Shown here in pieces: positions 36,198 through 43,975 of a stretch of 64,000 nucleotides of DNA; the first letter of the stretch is position 1; each line of letters opens with the position of its first letter. The notes beneath the pieces are model-generated. The model was not told the origin of the DNA. It saw nothing but the letters and a program-made list of their open reading frames with translations, and searched no databases. The position numbers were made by a program, and so were the translations under genes. The DNA lies in NCBI RefSeq assembly GCF_006715635.1, contig NZ_VFNP01000001.1:3658001-3722000 (forward strand). Direction: 5' to 3'. Source of the DNA: Streptomyces sp. SLBN-118. Its GTDB lineage: Bacteria > Actinomycetota > Actinomycetes > Streptomycetales > Streptomycetaceae.

Positions 36198-36938
36198 CTA
36201 CGTGATCGGGTAGCCCTGCTCGAAGGCCCAACGCCCAGGCGGGTAGGTCGCTTCGGCGAACTCAAGCGGACGATCCTGCATGTCAAAGACGATGTGATGC
36301 ACGATCAACACGGCGGAAGCGGCAGACAAATTGAGGTCGGCCGCCTCTTCCTCGGTGGCCACTCGGGCACACATCCGATCCTCGGCGTAACTGCCTTGAC
36401 GTCCCGTCATGCCCTCGACGTACATCAACGTGCCCTCCTGAATCCGGTCCGGCTCCAAGAGCTTGGGCGCCCGCTCACCCACCACGGCAGCGAACCACGA
36501 GGTAGAGAGCGTGATCGGCCCGGACTCGTTGCTGGTCACCCGCCGGCGATGCACGGCGCGAGTGCCGGTTGTCAGGTTCAGCGCCTCGGCGACGTAGTCG
36601 GGGGCGTCGAGCCAACCCGCCGAGGTGATGACCGCGTACTCGCCCGCCGTATAGATCTTGCCTGTCTGCCGGGCACGGCCGTACAACTCACGTGCACGCC
36701 GGTTCACTTGAAGGCCGCGGACGTACGTCCCCGATCCCTGCCGCTTCTCGACGAGGCCCTGATGACTCAGGGCTTCCAACGACCGAGCAGCGGTCGGCCG
36801 CGACACGTTCCAGTCGGCCGCCAGCTGCCTCTCCGACGGAACCTCGTCCCCCGGCCTCAAGTCACCGCGCAAGATCTGATCGCGGATGTGATGCGCGATC
36901 TGCAGGTACTTGGGCTGGGTCTCTTCGATCTGCGGCAT
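36198..36938 (-). CDS. GntR/HutC-family transcriptional regulator
   Basis: 246 residues. Helix-turn-helix (SERQLAADWNVSRPTAARSL) and UTRA domain (LIVHHIVFDMQDRPLEFAEATY). The third GntR regulator in this window and the second on the AICE. AGTGGC/GCCACT sites lie both downstream of it (before 36099) and upstream (36955-36977), in the region shared with the DUF1152 gene. It probably controls its own gene, the two-gene zinc-finger/ATPase unit and DUF1152. Confidence 0.88.
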   Translation of the reverse strand: MPQIEETQPKYLQIAHHIRDQILRGDLRPGDEVPSERQLAADWNVSRPTAARSLEALSHQGLVEKRQGSGTYVRGLQVNRRARELYGRARQTGKIYTAGEYAVITSAGWLDAPDYVAEALNLTTGTRAVHRRRVTSNESGPITLSTSWFAAVVGERAPKLLEPDRIQEGTLMYVEGMTGRQGSYAEDRMCARVATEEEAADLNLSAASAVLIVHHIVFDMQDRPLEFAEATYPPGRWAFEQGYPIT

Positions 36939-36954
36939 CCGAGCCCCTTCCCTA

Positions 36955-36977
36955 AGTGGCTATTACCTCTGGCCACT
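36955..36977. promoter_or_regulatory. GntR operator half-sites, divergent promoter
   Basis: AGTGGC and GCCACT separated by 11 bp, plus another AGTGGCC at 36986-36992 overlapping the first codons of the DUF1152 gene. TATAGG at about 36977-36982 is a -10 candidate for that gene. Confidence 0.5.
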
Positions 36978-36986
36978 ATAGGGTGA

Positions 36987-38114
36987 GTGGCCAGGCAGGT
37001 ACCCCGTACGCTGACGCGGGTGACGCGCTTGATCGTGGCAGCAGGTGGAGGGGGCGACGCAGTCGCCGCCGCAATGCTCGACGCCGCTTTGTACGGCGTC
37101 GAGGGCCGAGCGGTGGTCTTCACGTACGCGTGGGATCGCCTTCTGGTCGACCCGGTCCCGGGCCCACGAGGACCGGCAAGCTTCACCGGCCTGCACCCTC
37201 TGACGAGAAGCGTCCAGGTGGTACCTGGCGATGCCCGTCCGGTAGCTCCGGCAGGCTCGACCCTCCCGCGGCTCGCCGCGGAGCTCCCGCAGACATTCGC
37301 CCTCATCGACCCGCATCACGGTGCCGAGGGCATCACGCGCCAGCTCGAAGAGCTCATCCAGCAACTGGAGCCCGAGTCGATCGACCTCCTGGACGTCGGA
37401 GGCGACATCCTCGCCCGCGGCGACGAGCCGACATTGCGCAGCCCACTGGCCGACGCCCTCACGCTCGCGGCCTGCTGCCAAGTCAACGCACCCGTACGGC
37501 TCCTGGTCGCAGGCCCCGGCCTCGACGGCGAGATCCCGACCGACGACCTACGCGACCGCATAGGCCCCACGATCTTGACCCTCACAGCCGAGCACGTGGA
37601 GTCGGTGACCTCGGTCCTGGAATGGCACCCCTCGGAAGCAACGGCCATGCTCGCGGCCACAGCCCGAGGGGTCCGCGGCCTGTGCGAAGTCAGAGACGCC
37701 GGCCTCCCGGTCCCCCTCACCGACGAGGGCCCCACCATCCACGAAGCGGACCTGGACGACGCCCTCACCCGCAACGAGCTGGCACGCGCCATCCTCACAA
37801 CGGAAACCCTCGACGAGGTCGAGCACCGCAGCCGCGAAATCTGCGGCTACTCCGAAATCGACTACGAACGCAACAAGGCCAGTTGGCTCGGCACCCAGCC
37901 AGAGCAGAAGCTCGACCCCGAGACGACCCTCCGCCAACTCGACCAGTTCGAGGCCGAAGCCCGCGCACGCGGAATCACCCACACGACATTCCGCCGCCTC
38001 ACCGAAGCCCTCGAACTCAACGGCAAACAGCGCCAAGACCTCAGAGCCCTCCTGCTCAACAGCCGTCCTGAGCAGTACCAAGCCCCGCTCTGGCACATCC
38101 CACCTGCCGCCTGA
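36987..38114 (+). CDS. DUF1152-family protein
   Basis: 375 residues from a GTG; a second GTG at 37020 gives the common N-terminus VTRLIVAAGGGGDAV. The glycine-rich start (AAGGGGDAVAAAML) and LLDVGGDIL and DPHHGAEGI segments match DUF1152, a family with a likely nucleotide/phosphate-binding Rossmann-like start and unknown function. It is divergent from the GntR gene under apparent GntR control and may be leaderless. A truncated copy of its last 44 codons is present at 46327-46461, so related elements carry the same gene at the same position. Cargo rather than a transfer function. Confidence 0.8.
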   Translation: MARQVPRTLTRVTRLIVAAGGGGDAVAAAMLDAALYGVEGRAVVFTYAWDRLLVDPVPGPRGPASFTGLHPLTRSVQVVPGDARPVAPAGSTLPRLAAELPQTFALIDPHHGAEGITRQLEELIQQLEPESIDLLDVGGDILARGDEPTLRSPLADALTLAACCQVNAPVRLLVAGPGLDGEIPTDDLRDRIGPTILTLTAEHVESVTSVLEWHPSEATAMLAATARGVRGLCEVRDAGLPVPLTDEGPTIHEADLDDALTRNELARAILTTETLDEVEHRSREICGYSEIDYERNKASWLGTQPEQKLDPETTLRQLDQFEAEARARGITHTTFRRLTEALELNGKQRQDLRALLLNSRPEQYQAPLWHIPPAA

Positions 38115-38304
38115 GTAACAACTTTCTTCACGGGTTCAAGGCGCCGCGCAAGCGCGGCGCGCGCCGCAGCCCCCGGCTGCGGGCGTGCCTTTGTCTTCGC
38201 CCGGCTGCCCCCAGCCGGGCGGCGGCGCACCGAGCGCGGAGCCAACCGTCAGAGAAAGGCCGGCACGTGGCTGGGGCGGTCGGCTCCACGGCTTTAGGCA
38301 GCCA

Positions 38305-38413
38305 CCATGGGGCGAGCCTCGAAGATCATGGCCCCGATCGGGCAATTGCGGGCAGGCGAGGAGCCAGCCCGATTCGCGGCCAGCGTAAGGGGCCATGATC
38401 TCTCGCCCCATGG
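38305..38413. repeat. Large imperfect inverted repeat
   Basis: Arms CCATGGGGCGAG...AGATCATGGCCCC (38305-38335) and GGGGCCATGATCT...CGCCCCATGG (38389-38413) enclose 53 nt. Occupies the intergenic 38115-38461, otherwise without genes. Candidate replication or transfer locus of the AICE, or a strong terminator for the DUF1152 gene. Confidence 0.6.
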
Positions 38414-38461
38414 CAGCTCCCGCCCAAAGCCGCTACGCCGACCGCGCGTTATCCTCGCCGC

Positions 38462-38671
38462 GTGACCAGCTACGTGTTCGAGTTGACCTGGGGAGTGCTC
38501 GCGCTGGTCGGCGGGGGAATCCTGGCGACCAATGTGTGGGGCGCGGCTGAGCGGCTTCAGTCAATGTCCTACGCGTACCGATCATGGCCCGGGAGTGCCA
38601 CTACGTGCCGAGTACTCGGAGGCGCATTCATGATCATTGGTGTCGGCACGCTTGCTGCTACGGCGTTCTAG
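38462..38671 (+). CDS. Small membrane protein
   Basis: 69 residues from a GTG. Two hydrophobic helices (WGVLALVGGGILATNVWG near the start and VLGGAFMIIGVGTLAATAF at the end) joined by a Ser/Tyr/Arg-rich loop. No family recognised. Lies to the right of the inverted repeat, before the second set of att-like repeats. Confidence 0.6.
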   Translation: MTSYVFELTWGVLALVGGGILATNVWGAAERLQSMSYAYRSWPGSATTCRVLGGAFMIIGVGTLAATAF

Positions 38672-38761
38672 AACCGATCAGAAGATGGCCGTGCCCTTCC
38701 CGTGCCCGTTCGGTCGGGAAACAGCGGGGAGCCGCGGTCGCTGGCGGACAAGGCTCGTGAG

Positions 38762-38798
38762 AACGGCCCCTGACCAAGTTGCCTGGTCAGGGGCCGTT
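38762..38798. terminator. Stem-loop terminator
   Basis: 15-bp perfect stem with a 7-nt loop, directly downstream (minus strand) of the tRNA-like sequence, suggesting that the tRNA-like unit is or was transcribed. Confidence 0.75.
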
Positions 38799-38806
38799 TA
38801 CCTGCC

Positions 38807-38886
38807 GTGGGTGTGGGATTTGAACCCACGGTGACATCGCTGCCACGACGGTCTTCAAGACCGCCGGGCAATCATATTGCCCACCC
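38807..38886 (-). tRNA. tRNA-like sequence with long variable arm; att-like copy 1
   Basis: On the minus strand: stem GGGCAA/TTGCCC where a D-arm would be, 7-nt loop CTTGAAG reading TGA (Ser) at the anticodon positions, a 6-bp variable arm GTGGCA/TGTCAC and T-arm GTGGGTTCAAATCCCAC. The acceptor does not pair fully, so it is either a recombined tRNA remnant (Ser or SeC type) or not a working tRNA. 54 bp of it recur at 41673-41726 with one mismatch. Confidence 0.4.
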
Positions 38887-38904
38887 TCTCTGACCTGCAC
38901 GGTA

Positions 38905-38952
38905 GGCCCACACGAAGCGCTCTAAGAGACGACTGGCCCACACATGGCCCAC
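38905..38952. other. Arm-type repeat TGGCCCAC, left end of inner module
   Basis: TGGCCCACA (38934) and TGGCCCAC (38945), 11 bp apart, plus GGCCCACAC at 38905. The same pair is at 41555-41574 at the other end, in the layout expected of integrase arm sites. Confidence 0.5.
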
Positions 38953-39164
38953 GGGCCCTCAGGAATCCCCCTTCGAAACCTCTTACTTCGGCGGCCGTGC
39001 ATCTCGACTGAGCAGGCATCCACCGCTACGACGGCAGGCCGGGAAGCGCCACCCGGTTCGCGGCACCGTGCATCCGCAGCGTGTCTGGCCGCGTCGTATG
39101 CATCCACAGCGGTGCGCCAATGAGGATCCGGCTGACTCCGCCCATCTCAGGCTCGGTGCGGAAG

Positions 39165-39245
39165 TCCCCGGCGTTCCTTGCGGGGCAGCAGCGGCTCGAT
39201 CCGCTCCCGCAGGCCATCCGACACGATCCACGGCGAAGCCCCCAT
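39165..39245 (-). pseudogene. IS5-type transposase, N-terminal fragment
   Basis: About 27 codons starting MGASPWIVSDGLRERIEPLL followed by PRKERRG, the usual beginning of IS5-group transposases; then the frame is lost. The rest of 38953-39514 shows no convincing gene. Confidence 0.55.
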
Positions 39246-39514
39246 GCCCGGACAACGCTGAACCCCTGACGCGGACACGGTCACCAGGACCGATCGACCT
39301 CATTGTTCTAGCCGTTGTGATAGCCCGCCGGGTCGCGACGGGGGCGGCGGTTTTGCGCCACATCGACTTGAAATCGTCTATCTTTTCGCGCTTGTCCGGT
39401 GGATTGAGCAAGGGAACCTCTGCGATTGCTCAAATATGTTGATCATTCCGTCAAGATCGATAGTGTTCATTTCGCTTCACCGAACATGACGCTATGCACA
39501 TGGGGGAACATCAC

Positions 39515-40465
39515 ATGAAGCTCAAGAATTCGGCTCATGCCGCGCTGCTGACCACAGCGCTGATAGCCGGAACTGCGGCACCGGCCTTCGCCGCCGATGG
39601 CGGTCCCGCCGCCAATACTGCGGCCCAGGTCGTGGCCACAGTGCAGAACGCCACCGGCACCACGGACGTTGCCTCCGGCAGCACCACGGGCACGGTCATG
39701 TCAACGGATCGCGGGCTCGTCACCGTGACCACCCCCGCCAGCGCCGAGGGGCGGGTGACCGTGGCGGCTTCTGACGGCTCCAGGGTGACGATGTCCCTGC
39801 CCGCAGCGGTCGACGCCGCAGGCACCACCTCAGCGGCTGGCACGACCGTCTATCCCAACGCGGCCGCGCACACCGACCTCGCCACACAGGCCACCGTCGA
39901 CGGGGGCGCCCGCGCCCTGGTCACCCTCAAGAACGCCGCCGCTCCTACCACTCAGCGCTTCGACCTCGGCCTGCCCGACGGCGCCACCCTGGTCGCCGAT
40001 GGAGCCGGCGGCTACGACATCGTCACTTCGGCGAACGGCGCAGGCGCTGTCACCCGCGGTCACGTAGACGCCCCCTGGGCAAAGGACGCGAACGGCAACT
40101 CCGTCCCCACGAGCTACAGCCTTGAAGGCAACACCCTCGTCCAGACCATCGAGACCGGCCCCGACACCGCCTACCCCGTGGTCGCCGACCCCCACTACAC
40201 CTGGGGCATCATCACCGGCACCGTGTACTTCAACAAGAAGGAGACCAAGCTCCTCGCCCTCGGCGGAACTGTCGTGTCCTGGATACCGAACCCGGCCGCG
40301 GTCGTCGGGGGCCGAAGCCTCGCGGTAATCGCGGGGGTCGCGGTTGCGGCCGATAAGTGCGTCAAGATCAAGGTCAACCCCGGGCTGGCAGTCCTTTCAC
40401 CGGCGGCAGCCGTGGCCGGAAGCGGCTATTACAGTGGCAAGAGCGGCGACGGATACTGCAAGTAA
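39515..40465 (+). CDS. Secreted protein of unknown function
   Basis: About 316 residues from the ATG at 39515 (GGGGGAA upstream). Clear signal peptide MKLKNSAHAALLTTALIAGT with cleavage after AFA. The mature part is rich in Ala/Thr/Gly with repeated beta-like stretches. It ends in a domain starting YPVVADPHYTWG with VYFNKKET and two late cysteines. Similar endings occur in various Streptomyces secreted proteins of unknown role. It is the first intact gene of the small module bounded by the tRNA-like repeats and shows cargo-like isolation. Confidence 0.8.
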   Translation: MKLKNSAHAALLTTALIAGTAAPAFAADGGPAANTAAQVVATVQNATGTTDVASGSTTGTVMSTDRGLVTVTTPASAEGRVTVAASDGSRVTMSLPAAVDAAGTTSAAGTTVYPNAAAHTDLATQATVDGGARALVTLKNAAAPTTQRFDLGLPDGATLVADGAGGYDIVTSANGAGAVTRGHVDAPWAKDANGNSVPTSYSLEGNTLVQTIETGPDTAYPVVADPHYTWGIITGTVYFNKKETKLLALGGTVVSWIPNPAAVVGGRSLAVIAGVAVAADKCVKIKVNPGLAVLSPAAAVAGSGYYSGKSGDGYCK

Positions 40466-40577
40466 ACGGATACTGCAAGTAAACAGACCGCCAGCCGATT
40501 GATCCCGAAAAGGGAGCACGGCTGAACGTGATGGCCGGATAGACACATCTCGGCTTCCGATTTTGAAAGGTTGCGGA

Positions 40578-40844
40578 ATGGATGCTCTAACCGTTCTGGC
40601 GTCGGCCGCTTTCGGCTCCACCGTGTATCTCACGACTTTCTCGGCTGTGAGATGGCTGAACCAGCTGACGTCGCGCACTAAGGTCGTGGGCCTTGTGGTG
40701 ATCGGCATGGTTCTGTGCGCAGTTATCGGAGTAGTCGCGTACGCGAGCCAGAGCGTCGCGGTCGGATTTATCGTGGGTGCCGGCATTACGCCGCCCGTAC
40801 ACCGGTGGATCCTGCAACGACGCAGGCACGTCGCCAGTTCCTGA
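40578..40844 (+). CDS. Small membrane protein
   Basis: 88 residues starting MDALTVLASAAFGS. Three hydrophobic stretches (ALTVLASAAFGSTVYL, VVGLVVIGMVLCAVIGVVAYA, VAVGFIVGAGI) and a basic C-terminus. Lies 112 bp after the secreted protein gene in the same direction; might be functionally linked, for example as an immunity or anchoring partner, but this is only context. Confidence 0.65.
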   Translation: MDALTVLASAAFGSTVYLTTFSAVRWLNQLTSRTKVVGLVVIGMVLCAVIGVVAYASQSVAVGFIVGAGITPPVHRWILQRRRHVASS

Positions 40845-40940
40845 CCTTTCGGCGAACTCGAACCCCGCGGACCCGATACCTGTTCTGTCCACGGAGGTTG
40901 GGTGCGGTGACAGTGATTACCGTCTGGGGATCTTGAACGA

Positions 40941-41001
40941 GTGAGGGCCTTCCGGGTTCGGTGTGGATTGCGACGTCTACACCAGCCCGAAAGGCCCTCA
41001 C
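40941..41001. repeat. Perfect-ended hairpin, MITE- or IS-end-like
   Basis: GTGAGGGCCT at the left and its complement at the right with further imperfect pairing inside, 61 bp overall. Followed by AGCGGCTAACACAATGAG, which resembles IS5-group ends. Could be a terminator for 40844 or an IS remnant related to the fragment at 39165. Confidence 0.45.
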
Positions 41002-41087
41002 AGCGGCTAACACAATGAGTTGATCTGGCTGGCATGTCAGGCGCTACTAAGCCGACAGGCATGAACGACATCGCGTAGCGTCGTACC

Positions 41088-41582
41088 GTGCTGGCCCTCT
41101 TCGACCTGGATAACACTCTGATTGACCGCAGCGTCGGCCTGGAGGAATGGGCTCGCGGCTTTGTGCGCTTGCGCTCCCTGCCCCACGGTGCAGAAGCGTT
41201 CATCTGCGATCAACTCTGCGAGCGGGTGCACCCCGAGGACTTCGTGGATCTTCAGGCAGTGCTTGGTCTCGAAGACGACCCGGGCGACCTCTGGCACGAA
41301 TACGTCGAAGGCATCGCGCGCTCGGTGCGCTGCTTCCCTGGAGTCAAAGAAGGGCTCGAAGCACTGCGCGGCGCGGGATGGACTATCGGCATCGCGACGA
41401 ACGGCGTGGGCGACATCCAGCGGGCCAAGCTCGCTGAGACCGGTCTCGCCCCGCTCTTCGTCGGCATCTGCGTCTCGGGGGAGGTTGGGGTGCGGAAGCC
41501 GGAGCACCGTCTCTTCGAGGCCGCGGCGGCGGAGTGCGGTGTGGCGAGAGGTCCTGGCCCACAAATGGCCCACACGCCCTGA
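41088..41582 (+). pseudogene. HAD-family hydrolase, 3' truncated
   Basis: 164 residues with a GTG start. Motif I LFDLDNTLID, motif II region GIATNG and motif III lysine in GVRKPEHRLF are present. The frame then enters the TGGCCCAC arm repeats (41555) and stops, so the acidic motif IV that binds magnesium and the last 60-70 residues are missing. Probably inactive, cut at the right end of the inner module. Confidence 0.75.
41555..41574. other. Arm-type repeat TGGCCCAC, right end of inner module
   Basis: TGGCCCACA twice, 11 bp apart, mirroring 38934-38952. Confidence 0.5.
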
Positions 41583-41672
41583 TCAGACATGGGATACGGG
41601 CCGCTCGGGGTGAGACAAGGTGAACGCAGAGGGCGCGGCTCCGAAGTGGAGCCGCGCCCTCTGACCTGCGCG

Positions 41673-41726
41673 GTGGGTGTGGGATTTGAACCCACGGTGA
41701 CATCGCTGCCACGACGGTTTTCAAGA
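41673..41726. repeat. att-like copy 2 (tRNA-like T-arm and variable arm)
   Basis: 54 bp identical to 38807-38860 apart from one C-to-T change, same orientation, ending TTCAAGA. With copy 1 it bounds a 2.9-kb module that has no integrase. Confidence 0.65.
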
Positions 41727-41933
41727 TCGATGATGGGCTTGACTCGCCCATTGAGGAGACTCCGCCGACCTCTACATTCGCCGCGGGTCTGGCCCCACGA
41801 TGGCTGGGTCCTCAGTCCGGAGTCGAAACTCTGCGGATACGCCCAAGCTCTTGCGCGCGGCGATATAGAACGCATCACGCTTCTCCTGAAACTGCCTGAA
41901 TGCCTGCGTCCAGTCCTCCGATGTTCCCGAACG

Positions 41934-42317
41934 CTAGTCACGAGCGAACTGCTCCAGCACCCAAGCCTGGCGCTGTAGTGCTCTGGCCGCCGAAATGGTT
42001 CCGGAGTCTCCCATGAGGAGAACAGCCTCGAACGCGTAGCCGCGCTCAAGTTCGGCGTTCGCCAGCATCTCCAAACCGGTTTCCTGTGCGAGTGGCTGAG
42101 GGAGATCGAACAGTCCCTTGCCTGCGGCCAGACGCCCTGCCAAGGAGGTGAATTTCTTGATCGCGTCGGCGTACCGAAGGTAGGACTCCAGACGGCGTTC
42201 GTCCCATCGCGTCGAGAGCTGGCGGCGCCATCGCGATCTCTCCATTAGAGCTCCGCCTACGTAAGACGCTGCCGCGCCCACGAGCACGCCTATCAAGGTG
42301 AACAGTTGTCCCGACAT
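41934..42317 (-). CDS. Single-span membrane protein, unknown
   Basis: 127 residues from the ATG at 42317 (AGGGGGG upstream). One N-terminal membrane helix (LFTLIGVLVGAAASYVGGAL) and a basic, helical cytosolic part (MERSRWRRQLSTRWDERRLE). Arrangement resembles the opposite-strand gene at 42648-43175. Function unknown; accessory location within the integrative element. Confidence 0.6.
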   Translation of the reverse strand: MSGQLFTLIGVLVGAAASYVGGALMERSRWRRQLSTRWDERRLESYLRYADAIKKFTSLAGRLAAGKGLFDLPQPLAQETGLEMLANAELERGYAFEAVLLMGDSGTISAARALQRQAWVLEQFARD

Positions 42318-42381
42318 AGCCCCCCTGTCGTTCAGGTCGGTCCAGGGAGACCCTACTTGGGGCTCCAAGACCGAGGCGGCG

Positions 42382-42401
42382 CGTGCCACAGCCGTGCCAC
42401 A
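42382..42401. other. Arm-like repeat CGTGCCACA, two copies 11 bp apart
   Basis: Variant of the CGTGCCAGAT pairs at 28398 and 45986 with the same 11-bp spacing. The gap 42318-42635 has no gene. Confidence 0.4.
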
Positions 42402-42647
42402 TCATGCGGTCAACCACGGTCAAGGACGGTTCGCGGCAGTCCAGAGGCCCCGCCGAGCTGGGGATTCCCCGAACCTGTAATGACCTGCGTACTCTCGCCG
42501 CCCCGCACACCCGCCCTTACAAAGCAGTGATCATTGGCAATCCAGGCGCCATGCCATGGCGGCAAGTGAAACCGGCCTTTCCGCTAGCGTAACGGCGCTC
42601 TGGCGGCACAGGTTCGTCCGCGGTCTAATGCATCGGTGGACGCAGGC

Positions 42648-43175
42648 ATGGCGGGGCTCATCGGGGCGGCGGTGGCGGCGATCAGCGGACTCGGCGGAGG
42701 CGCCCTCACCCTCCTGGGGCAGTCCAAGCACCTGCGTCAGCAGCACGACCGAGACGGGGAACGCTGGCGGGATGGGACGCGTCTCGACGCCTACAGCAGC
42801 CTTCTCGCCTCCTCCAAGCAGCTCTCTAACGCGCTATGGAAAGCAGCCGACCAACTCAGGGATGCAGGCAGCAGCGCAGACGATTGTCAGACTCGTCATG
42901 AGGAAGCCCACGATGCCTGGACACAGTTCAGCGCCGCCGCAGCCAAGGTGAGCATTGCTGGTACACCAGCGGTCGCGGAGGCCGTCGATGTCCTCCGCGG
43001 GGCCATGTACAACTGGCAGATGGTTTGTACCGCGTGGACAAAGGCTGTCCTAGCCAACGATCAGACGGATTCCGAAAGCTTCAACAGGGACTTCGAGGCC
43101 GCTGCGGAAGCCAAGCATCCCGCCGACCGCGCGTTCGAGAGGGCCGCCCGCAAGACTCTCGGGATGGATGACTGA
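42648..43175 (+). CDS. Single-span membrane protein, unknown
   Basis: About 175 residues from the ATG at 42648 (a GTG four codons upstream is possible). N-terminal membrane helix (LIGAAVAAISGLGGGALTLLG) followed by a helical soluble part with many Ala/Asp/Gln residues. No family recognised. Same layout as the gene at 41934-42317, suggesting a related pair or lineage-specific accessory proteins. Confidence 0.6.
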   Translation: MAGLIGAAVAAISGLGGGALTLLGQSKHLRQQHDRDGERWRDGTRLDAYSSLLASSKQLSNALWKAADQLRDAGSSADDCQTRHEEAHDAWTQFSAAAAKVSIAGTPAVAEAVDVLRGAMYNWQMVCTAWTKAVLANDQTDSESFNRDFEAAAEAKHPADRAFERAARKTLGMDD

Positions 43176-43335
43176 GCAGGCTGTACCTGGCAGGGCTCCG
43201 ACGTGCCCGATCGAGCCGTGAAACGCCGTCAATAGCGGTCTTCGAAGCGCCCACACGAGCCGACGATCCGTCCCCCATCTGCTGGGGAGTGACGGCGAAA
43301 CGGCCCGCACCAAGGCGCGAGGTCCATCGGCCTAC

Positions 43336-43423
43336 GGTGGTTGTGGGGACTTGAGCCAATCGCCCCGGCCCACGGCAGCTCGTGCCATGACCGCTTTCAA
43401 GATCGTTGGTGGCTTGACTTGGG
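43336..43423. repeat. Degenerate att-like copy 3
   Basis: GGTGGTTGTGGGGACTTGAG and, further on, CTTTCAAGATCGTTGG and GGCTTGACT align in order with copy 2 and its right flank. Old recombination scar; 43176-43618 holds no gene. Confidence 0.4.
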
Positions 43424-43618
43424 CAGCCGCGCCCCTTGCCCGGACCCCTGCGGACTCGACGTTGCACCACCGGGGGACGGCTCGTACCGACAGGAGAATG
43501 GTCAGCGATGGGATTGTTTGAGCCAAACCCGGTGCCCTGTGCGGTGGCTGAACGAGGATGTACAGGCAGGTTGGCAACCTGTTGATCCATTGCCGAGGGC
43601 GAGGCGGAGGGTGCTGCT

Positions 43619-43975
43619 GTGCGCATCGAGGTGAGTGTAGAGGGCGGCGAAGACGACCTTCGTTCGCTGCACGGCTGGTTACGCGATGATCCAGATGTTC
43701 GCCGGACCGCCGATCTAACGCTCTTGGAGAGTCCAACTCGTCCGGGTGACATGGGTGCTGGGCTAGATCTTCTCCAATTGTTGACAGGCAACGGCTGGAG
43801 CGCGATTTCTTTCGCGATTGCCGTGGCCACATGGAGGCAGGCACGTCACCGGAACCCTCAAGTTACCGTGCGGCGTGGAGACACGGTCGTCGAGCTGTCC
43901 AACTGCAACGAAGCAGAGGTGCAGCGACTTATTGCATGGCTTGAGGAAGCAGACGGTGAAGGCAGGCATCAGTGA
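43619..43975 (+). CDS. EACC1-like small protein
   Basis: 118 residues. The arrangement SLHGWLRDDPDVRR, then PGDMGAGLDLLQLL, a hydrophobic helix GWSAISFAIAVATWRQAR and a beta-rich end (VTVRRGDTVVELS) fits the family called effector-associated constant component 1. In comparative studies this is encoded next to caspase-like and other effectors in actinobacterial NTP-dependent conflict systems. It is thought to be a signalling or membrane-linked adaptor. Its stop overlaps the caspase start (GTGA), so the two are co-translated. Confidence 0.65.
   Translation: MRIEVSVEGGEDDLRSLHGWLRDDPDVRRTADLTLLESPTRPGDMGAGLDLLQLLTGNGWSAISFAIAVATWRQARHRNPQVTVRRGDTVVELSNCNEAEVQRLIAWLEEADGEGRHQ

Noticed and set aside
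38807-38886. Selenocysteine tRNA (anticodon TCA)
   Set aside because: TCA is read only on the plus strand of a palindrome; T-arm orientation requires the minus strand, where the loop reads TGA, and the acceptor does not pair.
38983-39411. 142-codon minus-strand frame
   Set aside because: Low coding quality; only the IS5-like start in another frame is recognisable.
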